From NCBI RefSeq assembly GCF_003052515.2, contig NZ_QARE02000027.1, positions 1 to 64,000 of the forward strand: a stretch of DNA of 64,000 bases, in the 5' to 3' direction. The position numbers and the translations under genes are program-made. This document shows positions 6,841 through 15,595 of this stretch, one piece after another. Positions within the stretch are counted from its first letter, which is position 1; every line of letters starts with the position of its first letter. The DNA is from Pseudomonas sp. RIT409. GTDB lineage: Bacteria; Pseudomonadota; Gammaproteobacteria; Pseudomonadales; Pseudomonadaceae. Under the pieces are notes generated by a model. It was not told the DNA's origin, ran no database searches, and saw only the letters and a program-made list of their open reading frames with translations.

Positions 6841-9636
6841 ATGCATCTCCATTCCCATACGCCTTCATTGATCGCTTTCGATGCACGCGCATTGCCGGTG
6901 CGTCAGATCGCACTCTTTCGCGCGAACGTGCAGGCGGACATCGAACCGCGAATCACATGCCGACGGTGGGATCAGGCGGGACGGGTGGCCTCGATAACCG
7001 ACCCTCGACGTGTCGAGTCCCACCCGTCGACCGTTTACAGCCTGACTGGCCTGCGCCTTCTGGTTGAAAGCGCTGACGCGGGTTGGCGGATAGAGCTGCC
7101 TGGCGAAGCAGGTCAGGTCCTGGTCGGCTGGGATGAACGCGGCCGCCAGCTTTCGAGCCGCTATGACGAGTCGCTGCGCCCCACTCAGCTCGCTGAGCAA
7201 CTGCCCGGACAAGCTCAAACAGTGATCGAACGTTGCACCTATGGCGACGCCAGTCAGCAAGCTGCTGATCACAATCAGTGTGGTCGACTGGTGCGACGGG
7301 ACGACGGCAGTGGGTCGCTGGACATTGCTGACTATGGTGTGTCCGACACGGTGCTGCTTCAGCAGCGGCGTTTCCTGGCGGCGCTCGACATCCCCGATTG
7401 GCCTGAAGACGCTGTGCAGCGGGATCGATTGCTCGGAGGCGAGGCGTACCTGACCACGACGGCATTCAATGCGCTGGCGGAGACAATCGGGCAACGAGAC
7501 GCGCAGGGGAATCGACAGGCGAGGGGGCACACCATCGCTGGTCAAGTCGAGCGGGTGACCCTTCAGTCTGGAGAGCGCAAGCAGGTTCAGACGCTGGTCA
7601 GCGATATCCGCTACAACGCATCGGCGGCGGTCGAAAGTGAAACCTGCGGCAACGGCGTTGTCAGCCGGTCTTTCTACGACCCACAAGATGGGCGGCTGAC
7701 CCGCGTGCTGGCGATGTCGCCTGACGGGCACGGCCTGCAAGATCTGAACTACGCCTACGATCCGGTAGGCAACGTGGTCAGCCTCGAAGACGCGACCCTG
7801 CCCGTTTCGTTCTTCCGCAATCAACGGGTCGAGCCAGTCGACCGTTACGTCTACGACAGCCTTTACCAACTGATCGAGGCCACAGGGCGTGAAGTCGCGC
7901 CGGCTTCCCATTTGCCCGGAATGCCTGACCTTCACCCCTTGCCGCTCGATCCCGCCAAGCTCAGCCATTACATCCAGCGCTTTGAATATGACGCTGGGGG
8001 CAACCTGCTCACTCGGCACCATTCCGGGGCCGAAAGCCGGCGCATGGCGGTGTCGTCGACGAGCAACCGAAGTTTGCCGCAAAGGGCGGATGGCTCGTTG
8101 CCCGATGACGATCAGATCGCCGAAGCGTTCGACGGCAACGGCAACCTCAAAGCGCTGCAACCGGGTCAGGCAATGGCATGGGATGCGCGCAACCAGTTGA
8201 GCGAAGTCACTTCGGTGAAGCGCGACCAGGAGCCGGATGACTGCGAGCTTTACCGCTATGACGGCGAGGGGCAACGGGTGCGCAAGGTGCGGGTGAATCA
8301 GGCGCGCAGTCGCACGCTGACTGCCGAGGTGCGTTACTTGCCGGGGCTGGAAATTCATCGCAACGATGCAACCGGTGAAGTGCGGCATGTGCTTATCGTA
8401 GAAGCGGGGCGCAACAGTGTGAGGCTGTTGCATTGGGAATCCGGCAAACCCGACGGTATCGGAAATGATCAGTTGCGCTACAGCCTCACTGATCACTTGG
8501 GCTCGAGCTCACTGGAACTTGATCAATACGCACAGTTGATCAGTCACGAAGGTTATTACCCGTTTGGCGGGACGGCTTGGTGGGCGGGGCGAAGTACGGT
8601 TGAGGCAACGTACAAGACCGTGCGGTATTCAGGGAAAGCGCGTGACGCGACGGGACTTTATTACTACGGGTTTCGGTATTACGCGCCTTGGATGCAGCGG
8701 TGGGTGAATCCGGATCCAGCGGGGGATGTGCAGGGTTTGAATAGGTACGCCTTCGTAGGAAATTCTCCACTGACGAATAAAGAATCGGACGGTCGTGTAT
8801 ATGAAGGTCTGAATGACAAATATGAACAAACAGAGGCTGTTATCGGAAACGTGATCCACTGGAGAGGTTTATCTGAATTTCCTACCACGGTGGATGACAA
8901 AGTACGTAATAGCTTCGCTGAGGTAAATCAGATGTTCGTGAATGCCCAGACGATGCTATCGAATCACCCAAGGGAGTCGCAGCCGATCCTTCAAAATTAT
9001 TTTGGTGCGGAATGGCCGGAAGTGTTTGTAGCAGTCAAACACACATTCGCAGCTATTTCAGATCTTGCACTGAAGTACGCGAGCGATTGGGGCATGGACA
9101 AAGCGGTGGGTATCGTACCGAAGAACCCGGATGAAAGTGCGCATGTCTATCAGCGCGATCCACATGGTCGAATATTTATAAATGTTCGTCAGATTCCTCG
9201 TTCGGATTTAGCCCTCTTTCTGGGGCATGAGTTGTCGCATCTCATTAAAATCAACCGATACGGTGTGTCAGAGCCGTCGGGAACCCTGGATCATTTTTAT
9301 CTATGGGAAACGGGTGTGGCGACGATGAAAGACAAACAAGGTAATAGCATAGCCCTGAAACAACAAGGCGTATCAGATCATATCGTGAGCGGCGGGTTAA
9401 CTATTGGCTATCTCTATCAACACCGAAGCTTTTACGGTCAGTTCTTTAAGCGGGTTGAAGTGCTTAACGGCGGCGCGCCTCTTAGAGGCGTGGGGGGAGC
9501 GCTCGAAGCGTTCAACAAGTATCCGATTATCGCCGCCAGGATGGCGGTGGAAAATGCGGACAGCTTGACTTACGCTGCATTAAGCTTGCACCTAGAATAC
9601 CAGCGTATCCGTCGTAGTAGAGAGACCAGACAGTAG
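6841..9636 (+). CDS. tccC: TccC-type RHS repeat toxin with HExxH C-terminal tip
   Basis: A 931-residue RHS protein of the TccC class. The N-terminus has the TccC pattern (PVRQIALFR, SADAGWRIELPGEAG, LDIPDWPED). YD repeats follow, and the core closes near residue 625 with DPAGDVQGLNRYAFVGN, the usual self-cleavage boundary. In TccC proteins the core forms a cocoon with the B component and releases the C-terminal tip. Here the tip (about residues 645-931) is distinctly AT-rich (40-45% GC in sampled lines, against over 60% in the core) and holds HELSH at 796-800, followed by LWETG, so a zinc metallopeptidase-like toxin is suggested. No tcdA/tcaAB/tcdB partner and no immunity gene lie nearby. Tip family is not assigned. 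Confidence 0.85.
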   Translation: MHLHSHTPSLIAFDARALPVRQIALFRANVQADIEPRITCRRWDQAGRVASITDPRRVESHPSTVYSLTGLRLLVESADAGWRIELPGEAGQVLVGWDERGRQLSSRYDESLRPTQLAEQLPGQAQTVIERCTYGDASQQAADHNQCGRLVRRDDGSGSLDIADYGVSDTVLLQQRRFLAALDIPDWPEDAVQRDRLLGGEAYLTTTAFNALAETIGQRDAQGNRQARGHTIAGQVERVTLQSGERKQVQTLVSDIRYNASAAVESETCGNGVVSRSFYDPQDGRLTRVLAMSPDGHGLQDLNYAYDPVGNVVSLEDATLPVSFFRNQRVEPVDRYVYDSLYQLIEATGREVAPASHLPGMPDLHPLPLDPAKLSHYIQRFEYDAGGNLLTRHHSGAESRRMAVSSTSNRSLPQRADGSLPDDDQIAEAFDGNGNLKALQPGQAMAWDARNQLSEVTSVKRDQEPDDCELYRYDGEGQRVRKVRVNQARSRTLTAEVRYLPGLEIHRNDATGEVRHVLIVEAGRNSVRLLHWESGKPDGIGNDQLRYSLTDHLGSSSLELDQYAQLISHEGYYPFGGTAWWAGRSTVEATYKTVRYSGKARDATGLYYYGFRYYAPWMQRWVNPDPAGDVQGLNRYAFVGNSPLTNKESDGRVYEGLNDKYEQTEAVIGNVIHWRGLSEFPTTVDDKVRNSFAEVNQMFVNAQTMLSNHPRESQPILQNYFGAEWPEVFVAVKHTFAAISDLALKYASDWGMDKAVGIVPKNPDESAHVYQRDPHGRIFINVRQIPRSDLALFLGHELSHLIKINRYGVSEPSGTLDHFYLWETGVATMKDKQGNSIALKQQGVSDHIVSGGLTIGYLYQHRSFYGQFFKRVEVLNGGAPLRGVGGALEAFNKYPIIAARMAVENADSLTYAALSLHLEYQRIRRSRETRQ

Positions 9637-9682
9637 AGAATATCAAAAATTGAGGAGGGATTAATTCCCGTGTCGCATCGGA

Positions 9683-9712
9683 GCGCTGCAACCTCTTGGT
9701 TGCAGCGCCTTT
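9683..9712. terminator. Bidirectional terminator between tccC and the porin gene
   Basis: The perfect 11-bp stem GCGCTGCAACC / GGTTGCAGCGC with loop TCTT lies between two convergent genes. It is a factor-independent hairpin with only a short T stretch (CCTTTC). Confidence 0.7.
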
Positions 9713-9717
9713 CAGGA

Positions 9718-10506
9718 TTAGAAAAACACCTTCACCAACAAACTCGCCGTGTTCTGATCCGTATCAAAATACCGGGTATCATTAATCCCGTACTTGTTAG
9801 TCCAGTAGTCATACTCGATACCGACGTACAGTTGTCTCTCAGGCAGGCTCATCGCTTTGCCCAGGTCGTATTTGATCTGTGGGTTGAAGTGCAGGTTCGA
9901 GTGGTAATCGCCTTTGCTGTTGGACTGTTTGTTGTCCACGACCCAGTCCATGAACCCGTCGATCAGAATGTCGGATTTGCCCACCGGGATGGTGTATGAC
10001 CAGACCGGGGTAATCTGCCAGGCGCCGTAACCGGCACGGTGGCCATCGTTGTAGCGCTTATAAAAGTTCAACTGGAAATAATCGAATCCGGGGATATCGA
10101 GATCGAACCCCGGCCCGATTAGCGTCGATTCGACATCGCCCTCGCCGAATTCATAGGTTCCTGCCAGCAGCACGTCCTTGATCGGCCCCAGTTCGAACTT
10201 GCGGTCGAAAATCTTACCCATGGACAGGCGAGGAGAAAACTCGCCATAGAGGGTGTTGTTGCCCACGCCCGCATCTTTTTTGCCGTTGTAGAAAATGTTG
10301 TCGACGAACAGGAAATTGTCGCCATATTTCCAGCTATCAGCATGTTCGAAGGTGAACGTCTGTTGAATTTCCGGGTTCACGGCGAAGTTCTTGCCGTAGA
10401 GATACGTCAAGCTGTTGCTCTGCCATTGCAGCAAGTCGCCGGACATCGCCGGAGTGGCGGCCAGCAGACTGCCTGCGGCCACAAGGCTGGAAAGCGTGCG
10501 ATTCAT
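9718..10506 (-). CDS. Tsx-like nucleoside channel outer membrane protein
   Basis: A 262-residue outer membrane beta-barrel of the nucleoside-specific channel (Tsx/OmpK) family. A signal peptide (LVAAGSLLAATPAMS, cut about residue 21) is followed by GDLLQWQSNSLTYLYGK, alternating aromatic strands and a C-terminal phenylalanine (VKVFF) typical of BAM substrates. It probably admits nucleosides or purines, which fits its place beside the NCS2 permease and the urate genes. The ATG at 10506 follows a GGGAGT site. Its 356-bp upstream region contains a RutR-like box at 10583-10598, suggesting purine/pyrimidine-responsive control. Confidence 0.85.
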   Translation of the reverse strand: MNRTLSSLVAAGSLLAATPAMSGDLLQWQSNSLTYLYGKNFAVNPEIQQTFTFEHADSWKYGDNFLFVDNIFYNGKKDAGVGNNTLYGEFSPRLSMGKIFDRKFELGPIKDVLLAGTYEFGEGDVESTLIGPGFDLDIPGFDYFQLNFYKRYNDGHRAGYGAWQITPVWSYTIPVGKSDILIDGFMDWVVDNKQSNSKGDYHSNLHFNPQIKYDLGKAMSLPERQLYVGIEYDYWTNKYGINDTRYFDTDQNTASLLVKVFF

Positions 10507-10582
10507 GTTGACTCCCTTGGTCAAAGTCGTTGTTTCGATAGAGGGACGCTCTGTTGCGGCGTCTTGTTTCTTGCCGATTTAG

Positions 10583-10598
10583 TTGTCCATTCGGTCAA
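10583..10598. promoter_or_regulatory. RutR-like operator upstream of the porin gene
   Basis: TTGTCCATTCGGTCAA matches the E. coli RutR box TTGACCA-N2-TGGTCAA at 12 of 14 defined positions and is itself a TTGNCC-N4-GGNCAA palindrome. A diverged copy, TTGTCGGTTCGGTCAG, lies at 10729-10744. Together with three flanking bases each forms a 19-nt direct repeat with two mismatches (10579-10597 and 10725-10743). The likely binder is the TetR protein at 5637-6245. The rest of the 10507-10862 gap shows no gene. Confidence 0.5.
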
Positions 10599-10862
10599 CT
10601 TGTTACGGACAGCAAGACCTGCGCCAAGACCCTGAAAAAAGACGAAAAAGTCTCGCCGGCTGTCATGACGACAGCCGAAACGGGGTTTTTCGAGAGCCTT
10701 TTCGAGGATGCGTACGGCGACTGGTTAGTTGTCGGTTCGGTCAGATTATTTTTGTGGAGGGTCAGGCACTGATTTCGAGCGGCGGCGGAGAATACTGGCT
10801 CGCGCCATCGCCCTCAAGTGCTCTTTGACGGAGCACGTGAGGCGAAAACAGGGCAAGACGCT

Positions 10863-12218
10863 TCAATGGGAGGGCGAGGGCCCGGCCATGGCTGCACGTT
10901 CTGCGCCGCCCAACACATTGAACAACAGGTTGAGCAGCACGGCGCTGAGGGTGGCCATGGCGATCCCGCTGTGAGTGATGGGGCCCATCCAACCAGGCAA
11001 CTGGCTGAAAAACTCCGGACGCACCACCGGTATCAGGCCCATGCCGGTGCTGACGGCCACCAGCAATTGGTTGCGTCGGTCAGCGATATCCGCCTCCTGC
11101 AGGATCTTGATTCCTGTCGCGGCGACCATGCCAAACATGGCGATCGCGGCGCCGCCGAGCACGGCGGGGGGAATCGAGGCCACCAGGTAGGCGGCTTTCG
11201 GCAGAAGACTCAATAGCACCAGAAATCCCCCGGCGACCAGCGTCACCGAGCGACAGCGCACGCCGGTCATCTGCACCAGGCCGATGTTCTGAGCGAAGGA
11301 AGAGTGGGTAAACGTATTGAAAAAGCCTGCAACGAACGACGCGGCAGCATCGCACGACAGGCCGCGGCGAAGCATGCCCGGCGTCACCTCGCGGTCGGTG
11401 ATCTTGCCCAAGGCCAGAAACATGCCCGTGGACTCGACGAAAATGATCACCACCACCAAGCACATCGAAAGGATCGGCGCGAGGCTGAAGGTCGGCAAGC
11501 CAAAATGCAGCGGCGTGACCACTTTCACCCATTCGGTCTGCGCCAGGCCGCTCAAGTCCACCATGCCGATCACGCCCGAGAGTACGTAACCCAGGCCCAT
11601 GCCGATCAGCACCGAGACATTGACCCAGAAGCCCCGCAAAAAGCGGTTGATCAACAGGATCGTCAGCAGCACCAACGCGGCCACCCCCAAGTAAAGCGGG
11701 TCGCCGAAGCTTACCGCTTTGCTGCCGCCACCGGCCCAGTTGACCGCGACCGGGAACAGTGAAAGGCCGATTGAGGTGATCACGGTCCCGGTGACCAGGG
11801 GCGGAAAGAATCGCACGATTTTCGACATGAACGGCGCGATCAGCATGCCGAAGAAACCGGCGGCGATCGTCGCACCGAAGATGCCCGTCAGACCGACCCC
11901 CGGCATGCCAGCCATGGCCACCATGCTGCCAACAGCCGCGAAGCTGGCGCCCATCATGATGGGCATGCGGATGCCCAATGGGCCGATGCCCAGCGACTGC
12001 ACAATCGTGGCGACGCCCGCGACGAGCAGGTCGGCGTTGATCAGAAAGGCGATTTCCTCACGGGGCAGGCCTGCGGCCTGACCAATGATCAGCGGCACCG
12101 CGACGGCGCCGCCGTACATTAACAACACGTGTTGCAGGCCTACCAATATCAGTTGCATCAGCGGCAGGGGCTGTCGTGGCGGCGCGGCCGGGATGCGCGC
12201 GTGAGTTGACTCGGACAT
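10863..12218 (-). CDS. NCS2 family xanthine/urate permease
   Basis: A 451-residue membrane protein with about 14 predicted segments, of the nucleobase-cation symporter 2 family. Diagnostic parts are the GLQHVLLMYGG start, FVESTGMFLALG and HSSFAQNIGLVQMTGVRCR, which places it with the XanQ/UacT purine group, not with uracil-only carriers. It should import urate or xanthine with protons across the inner membrane. The ATG at 12218 follows GAGGTGTTGC; the gene continues the minus-strand run puuE-uraD-alc-allA-puuD. A REPIN doublet lies between it and puuD, which may separate transcripts. Confidence 0.88.
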   Translation of the reverse strand: MSESTHARIPAAPPRQPLPLMQLILVGLQHVLLMYGGAVAVPLIIGQAAGLPREEIAFLINADLLVAGVATIVQSLGIGPLGIRMPIMMGASFAAVGSMVAMAGMPGVGLTGIFGATIAAGFFGMLIAPFMSKIVRFFPPLVTGTVITSIGLSLFPVAVNWAGGGSKAVSFGDPLYLGVAALVLLTILLINRFLRGFWVNVSVLIGMGLGYVLSGVIGMVDLSGLAQTEWVKVVTPLHFGLPTFSLAPILSMCLVVVIIFVESTGMFLALGKITDREVTPGMLRRGLSCDAAASFVAGFFNTFTHSSFAQNIGLVQMTGVRCRSVTLVAGGFLVLLSLLPKAAYLVASIPPAVLGGAAIAMFGMVAATGIKILQEADIADRRNQLLVAVSTGMGLIPVVRPEFFSQLPGWMGPITHSGIAMATLSAVLLNLLFNVLGGAERAAMAGPSPSH

Positions 12219-12298
12219 GCAACACCTCATTGTTCTTGTTTTTGAGTGCGCCCGTTGCGGCTGGGCGGTGGAACGGTACGTCAGATCAATGCGATCTC

Positions 12299-12386
12299 CG
12301 TAGGATCGCGCTTGCCCGCGATTGCGGTGTGTCAGTCACCGCATGGGGTACAGGAACATTGCAATCGCGGGCAAGCGCGCTCCTAG
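12299..12386. repeat. REPIN doublet 1 (inverted REP pair)
   Basis: Two inverted REP copies (12301-12321 and 12365-12385, TCGCGGGCAAGCGCGCTCCTA form) flank a spacer containing CGGTGTGTCAG. One arm has one changed base (TAGGATCGCG). It sits between the NCS2 permease and puuD genes and is the same element as those at 14461 and 39190. Confidence 0.9.
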
Positions 12387-12403
12387 AGGGGCAAAGTGCC
12401 GCT

Positions 12404-13714
12404 TCAGTTCGTCTGTGCTCCCTTGTCGATCCACTTGCCCAACAGCTCACGTTCCTGCTGGGTCATCTGGGTGATGTTGCCCAATGGCATGATCTGCGCT
12501 GTGACCGCCTGAGCCTGGATGCGCGGCGCCAGTTGCTGGATCTGTTGCGGGGTGTCGAACATGATGCCCGCCGGGGCGCTGCTGAACAGGGGGCTGGTCG
12601 GTTTTGCCGAATGGCAGACCGCGCAACGCTCCTGAATCACGCTGTGGACCTTCTGGAAATCCACCCCGTCAACATCGCTCGTCTGAGCCTGGGGGTTTGC
12701 CGCCGCCGCGACAGGCGCCGCAGCCACTTCTGGCTTGGGCTCGTCGGCACGATGGCCGCCCACCGCGGTGGCGGGCAGCGGCTGGTACTGAATTTTCGCG
12801 ACCTCCGGGCCGCGCGGCATTTGCGCCGGCCCCGTGACGTAGGCGAGGCAGATCATGCCCAACGCGCCAACGGGCAGCGCCCAGGCGAAGCGGTTGCTGT
12901 CATGACGGGTGTTGAAGTAATGACGCACCAGCACTGCGACCACGGCGATGCCTGCCAGAATCAGCCAGTTGTAGGCGCTCCCGTAGGTGCTCGGAAAGTG
13001 ATTGCTGATCATGATGAACAGCACGGGCAGGGTGAAGTAGTTGTTGTGGCGGGAACGCAACAGGCCTTTGGCGGGGAGTGCCGGGTCCGGCGTGCGGTTT
13101 TGCTCGATGGCGGCCACGAGCGCACGCTGGGCAGGCATGATGATGCGAAATACGTTACCGACCATGATCGTGCCCATGATCGCGCCGGTGTGCAGATAGG
13201 CTCCTCGGCCACTGAACACCTGGGTGAAGCCGTAGCACGCGCCGATGATCAGCACGAAGAGCACCAGACCCAGCAGGCCGGGGCGCTTGCCCAGCGGTGA
13301 GTCGCAGAGCAGGTCATAGATGAACCAACTGGCGATCAGGGCGCCCACGCCGATGGCGATGCCTTCGCCCCCACTCAATGAGCTGCCGGGAGCCAAGAGG
13401 TAAAGGGTCGGGTTGGAATAGAACACGATGCACAGCAGCACAACCCCCGACATCCAGGTCCAGTAGGCTTCCCATTTGAACCAGTGCAGGTTGTCCGGCA
13501 TCTTCGGCGGTGCCAGTTTGTATTTCTCCAGGTGGTAGATACCGCCACCGTGAATCGCCCACAGGTCGCCGGACAAGCCGTCACGGGGGTTGGCGCGGTT
13601 GAGGTTGTTCTCCAGCCAGACGAAGTAAAAGGACGCCCCGATCCAGGCGATCCCGACAATCATGTGAATCCAGCGCACGCCCAGATTCAGCCATTCCATC
13701 AGATGTGCAGCCAC
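12404..13714 (-). CDS. puuD: Urate hydroxylase PuuD (membrane cytochrome c type)
   Basis: A 436-residue urate-oxidising enzyme of the PuuD family. Eight or so membrane helices start at LNLGVRWIHMIVGIAWIG (DUF989 domain, residues 1-300). A periplasmic cytochrome c domain follows, with heme motif CAVCHSAKP (about residue 350) and a later methionine (AQIMPLGN). It converts urate to 5-hydroxyisourate and passes electrons to the respiratory chain instead of making peroxide, unlike uricase. The product is taken by the HIU hydrolase at 17426. It follows allA on the same strand after a long inverted repeat. Confidence 0.93.
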   Translation of the reverse strand: MAAHLMEWLNLGVRWIHMIVGIAWIGASFYFVWLENNLNRANPRDGLSGDLWAIHGGGIYHLEKYKLAPPKMPDNLHWFKWEAYWTWMSGVVLLCIVFYSNPTLYLLAPGSSLSGGEGIAIGVGALIASWFIYDLLCDSPLGKRPGLLGLVLFVLIIGACYGFTQVFSGRGAYLHTGAIMGTIMVGNVFRIIMPAQRALVAAIEQNRTPDPALPAKGLLRSRHNNYFTLPVLFIMISNHFPSTYGSAYNWLILAGIAVVAVLVRHYFNTRHDSNRFAWALPVGALGMICLAYVTGPAQMPRGPEVAKIQYQPLPATAVGGHRADEPKPEVAAAPVAAAANPQAQTSDVDGVDFQKVHSVIQERCAVCHSAKPTSPLFSSAPAGIMFDTPQQIQQLAPRIQAQAVTAQIMPLGNITQMTQQERELLGKWIDKGAQTN

Positions 13715-13782
13715 AGTCTTTACCGTTTGCCCTTTGCCACCAGGCTCGTCCCAGACGCCTTGCCACTCGGTGATGCGGCGTT

Positions 13783-13841
13783 GAAAACAGCCTCGGAATG
13801 CTCATTTACCACCCGTAAACTTCGCTTCCAAGGCTGTTTTC
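13783..13841. repeat. Long imperfect inverted repeat between allA and puuD
   Basis: GAAAACAGCCTCGGAA (13783-13798) and TTCCAAGGCTGTTTTC (13826-13841) are reverse complements at 15 of 16 positions, and TTTAC/GTAAA pair inside the loop. The hairpin would form in the operon mRNA and may act as a processing or stabilising element. I believe similar elements recur in Pseudomonas intergenic regions, but only one copy is visible here. Confidence 0.7.
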
Positions 13842-13905
13842 GCCTTGCCTGACCTTCGCGTCAAAACCTCTGGAGCGAGCCTGACCAGTTTCCAGGCCCT
13901 TCTTA

Positions 13906-14406
13906 TTAGTGGGGATCGAGAATCATCTTCTGACTCTCTTCGAAGAAATGCTCATCGCAGTTATGGCCACTGCCACTGCGATCAACCACCAGGAAGTCAT
14001 CCCGCTTTTCGATCGTCAGCACCGGGTGGTGCCAGACGCCGCGATGGTAATTAACACCCTGCCTGCCATTGGTGATGAAGGCACGGGTCAGCTCTGGTTC
14101 AGGTGCATCGCCAAGTGGCGCGACCACGACCAGAAAAGGGTTGCCGAGCAGCGGAATGAACGCCTGGCTGCCCAGCGGATGGCGTTCCAGCATGCTGACG
14201 GTCAACGGCATGTCCAGCGCGTCGGCGCGGAAAATGCTGATGATCGCCTTGTCTTCCGGCGTCGCCGTTTCAACTTCGGCCAGCCGATGGAAGCGCATGG
14301 TCGAGCCGTTGTTGATCATGAAGTGATCGCTGCCGTCGGTTTCGATGACATCACCGAAAGGCGCGAAGGCTTCTTTGGTCAACGGTTCGATAATCAGTTT
14401 GCGCAT
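13906..14406 (-). CDS. allA: Ureidoglycolate lyase AllA
   Basis: A 166-residue cupin-like ureidoglycolate lyase. The family pattern is clear: LTKEAFAPFGDVIE at the N-terminus, ERHPLGSQAFIPL and the YHRGVWHHPV motif near residue 120. It splits ureidoglycolate to glyoxylate and urea, the last step of the urate pathway encoded here. The ATG at 14406 gives the family N-terminus MRKLIIEPL; a longer in-frame start at 14454 lies in REP-adjacent sequence and is rejected. It follows alc on the same strand with a REPIN in between. Confidence 0.93.
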   Translation of the reverse strand: MRKLIIEPLTKEAFAPFGDVIETDGSDHFMINNGSTMRFHRLAEVETATPEDKAIISIFRADALDMPLTVSMLERHPLGSQAFIPLLGNPFLVVVAPLGDAPEPELTRAFITNGRQGVNYHRGVWHHPVLTIEKRDDFLVVDRSGSGHNCDEHFFEESQKMILDPH

Positions 14407-14460
14407 GCGGGTTCTTCTGTTCTCAAGTTCTAGATAAATACGCGTCTTGCGCAATTCCTG

Positions 14461-14544
14461 TAGGAGCGCGCTTGCCCGCGACGCGGTGTGTCAGCCACCA
14501 CAATTGGCACAGGCATAACGCAATCGCGGGCAGGCGCGCTCCTA
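14461..14544. repeat. REPIN doublet 2 (inverted REP pair)
   Basis: Inverted REP arms at 14461-14481 and 14524-14544 share the spacer CGGTGTGTCAG with the doublet at 12299. It lies between allA and alc, inside the purine gene run. Confidence 0.92.
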
Positions 14545-14557
14545 CAAGGTCACGCGT

Positions 14558-15553
14558 TTACTTCGCCACCTTGCCCAGCACACGCAAGCGGCTTACGCCC
14601 CCGTCCGGGAACACGTTCAGGCGGATATGGGTGATCGGGCCCAGCGCCTTGATCTGCTCGACGAACGTGTGTTCTGCGTGCATCTCCAGTTTCTGGCTCG
14701 GCAGCAGTTCGCGCCAGAACAGGCTCTGGGTTTCGATCTGGCTGTCAGTGCCGCCTTTGACGAACGCGCCCTGAATCGAGCAACTGTCTGGGTAGTTGCC
14801 TTTGAAGTGCAGGGTGTCGACGACAATCTGCTCGACTTCACCGGCGTGGCCCAGGGCGACGATCACCCAGTCGTTACCCGGGGTGCGTCGACGTGCAGTT
14901 TCCCAGCCGTCGCCCATGTTCACTCCACGGCCCGGGTTGAGAATGTTGCTCATGCGGCCGAAGTGCTCATCGGAACACGCCAGTGCGCGACCACCGTTCA
15001 GGGCAGCCGCCAGGTCCACCTGCTCGTTGTCACCCACCGCCGACCAGTCACGGAATGGCACGCCGTACACGCGCAGACGCGCTACGCCGCCGTCGGGGTA
15101 AATGTTGAAACGCAGGTGGCTGTAAGCCTGGGTGTCGCTGATTTCGTGATAGTGGTGGCTGTCGCCTTTCAACTCGACAGCCGGCAGGACTTCGGTCCAC
15201 ACGGTGTTTTCGTCCGGCTCGCCCGAGGCCAGGAAGCAGGCTTCCAGCGAGGCCGACGGCGGGTAGTTACCGGTGAAGTACGAGGTGTCGATGTCCACGC
15301 CCTTGATGGAACCGGCTACGCCCAGGCGGATCACGGCGCTGTCATAACCTTCGAAACGCTTGCGGCGCGATTCCCAGCCGTCCATCCACTTGCCGTTGTC
15401 GTCGAACACGCCCTCTTTCCACACCGCTGGGGTGGGCTGGAACAGGCGGTTGGCGTCGGCGAACCAATCGTCGGTCACAGACAGGATTTTGGTGCCCAGA
15501 CGGGCGTCGGCCAGGTTGACGAATTTTTCGAAGGGTACGGCGTAAGCTTTCAT
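14558..15553 (-). CDS. alc: Allantoicase
   Basis: A 331-residue allantoicase made of two similar beta-jellyroll halves. Each half has the repeated pattern of a substrate-site segment (GWESRRKRFEGYD, then GWETARRRTPGNDW) and an RLNVFPDGG/RFNIYPDGG-type motif followed by RLRV. It hydrolyses allantoate to ureidoglycolate and urea in the cytoplasm. It lies between uraD (42 nt away) and allA, in reaction order with its neighbours. The ATG at 15553 has an AAAAAGA site. Confidence 0.94.
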   Translation of the reverse strand: MKAYAVPFEKFVNLADARLGTKILSVTDDWFADANRLFQPTPAVWKEGVFDDNGKWMDGWESRRKRFEGYDSAVIRLGVAGSIKGVDIDTSYFTGNYPPSASLEACFLASGEPDENTVWTEVLPAVELKGDSHHYHEISDTQAYSHLRFNIYPDGGVARLRVYGVPFRDWSAVGDNEQVDLAAALNGGRALACSDEHFGRMSNILNPGRGVNMGDGWETARRRTPGNDWVIVALGHAGEVEQIVVDTLHFKGNYPDSCSIQGAFVKGGTDSQIETQSLFWRELLPSQKLEMHAEHTFVEQIKALGPITHIRLNVFPDGGVSRLRVLGKVAK

Positions 15554-15595
15554 TCTTTTTGTCTGCCTTGAGTAATGGGCGTGGGAGAAGGTCGG

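Noticed and set aside
6865..8496. Minus-strand frame of 543 codons opposite the RHS core
   Set aside because: The plus-strand TccC pattern explains the sequence fully. The antisense frame has no family pattern.
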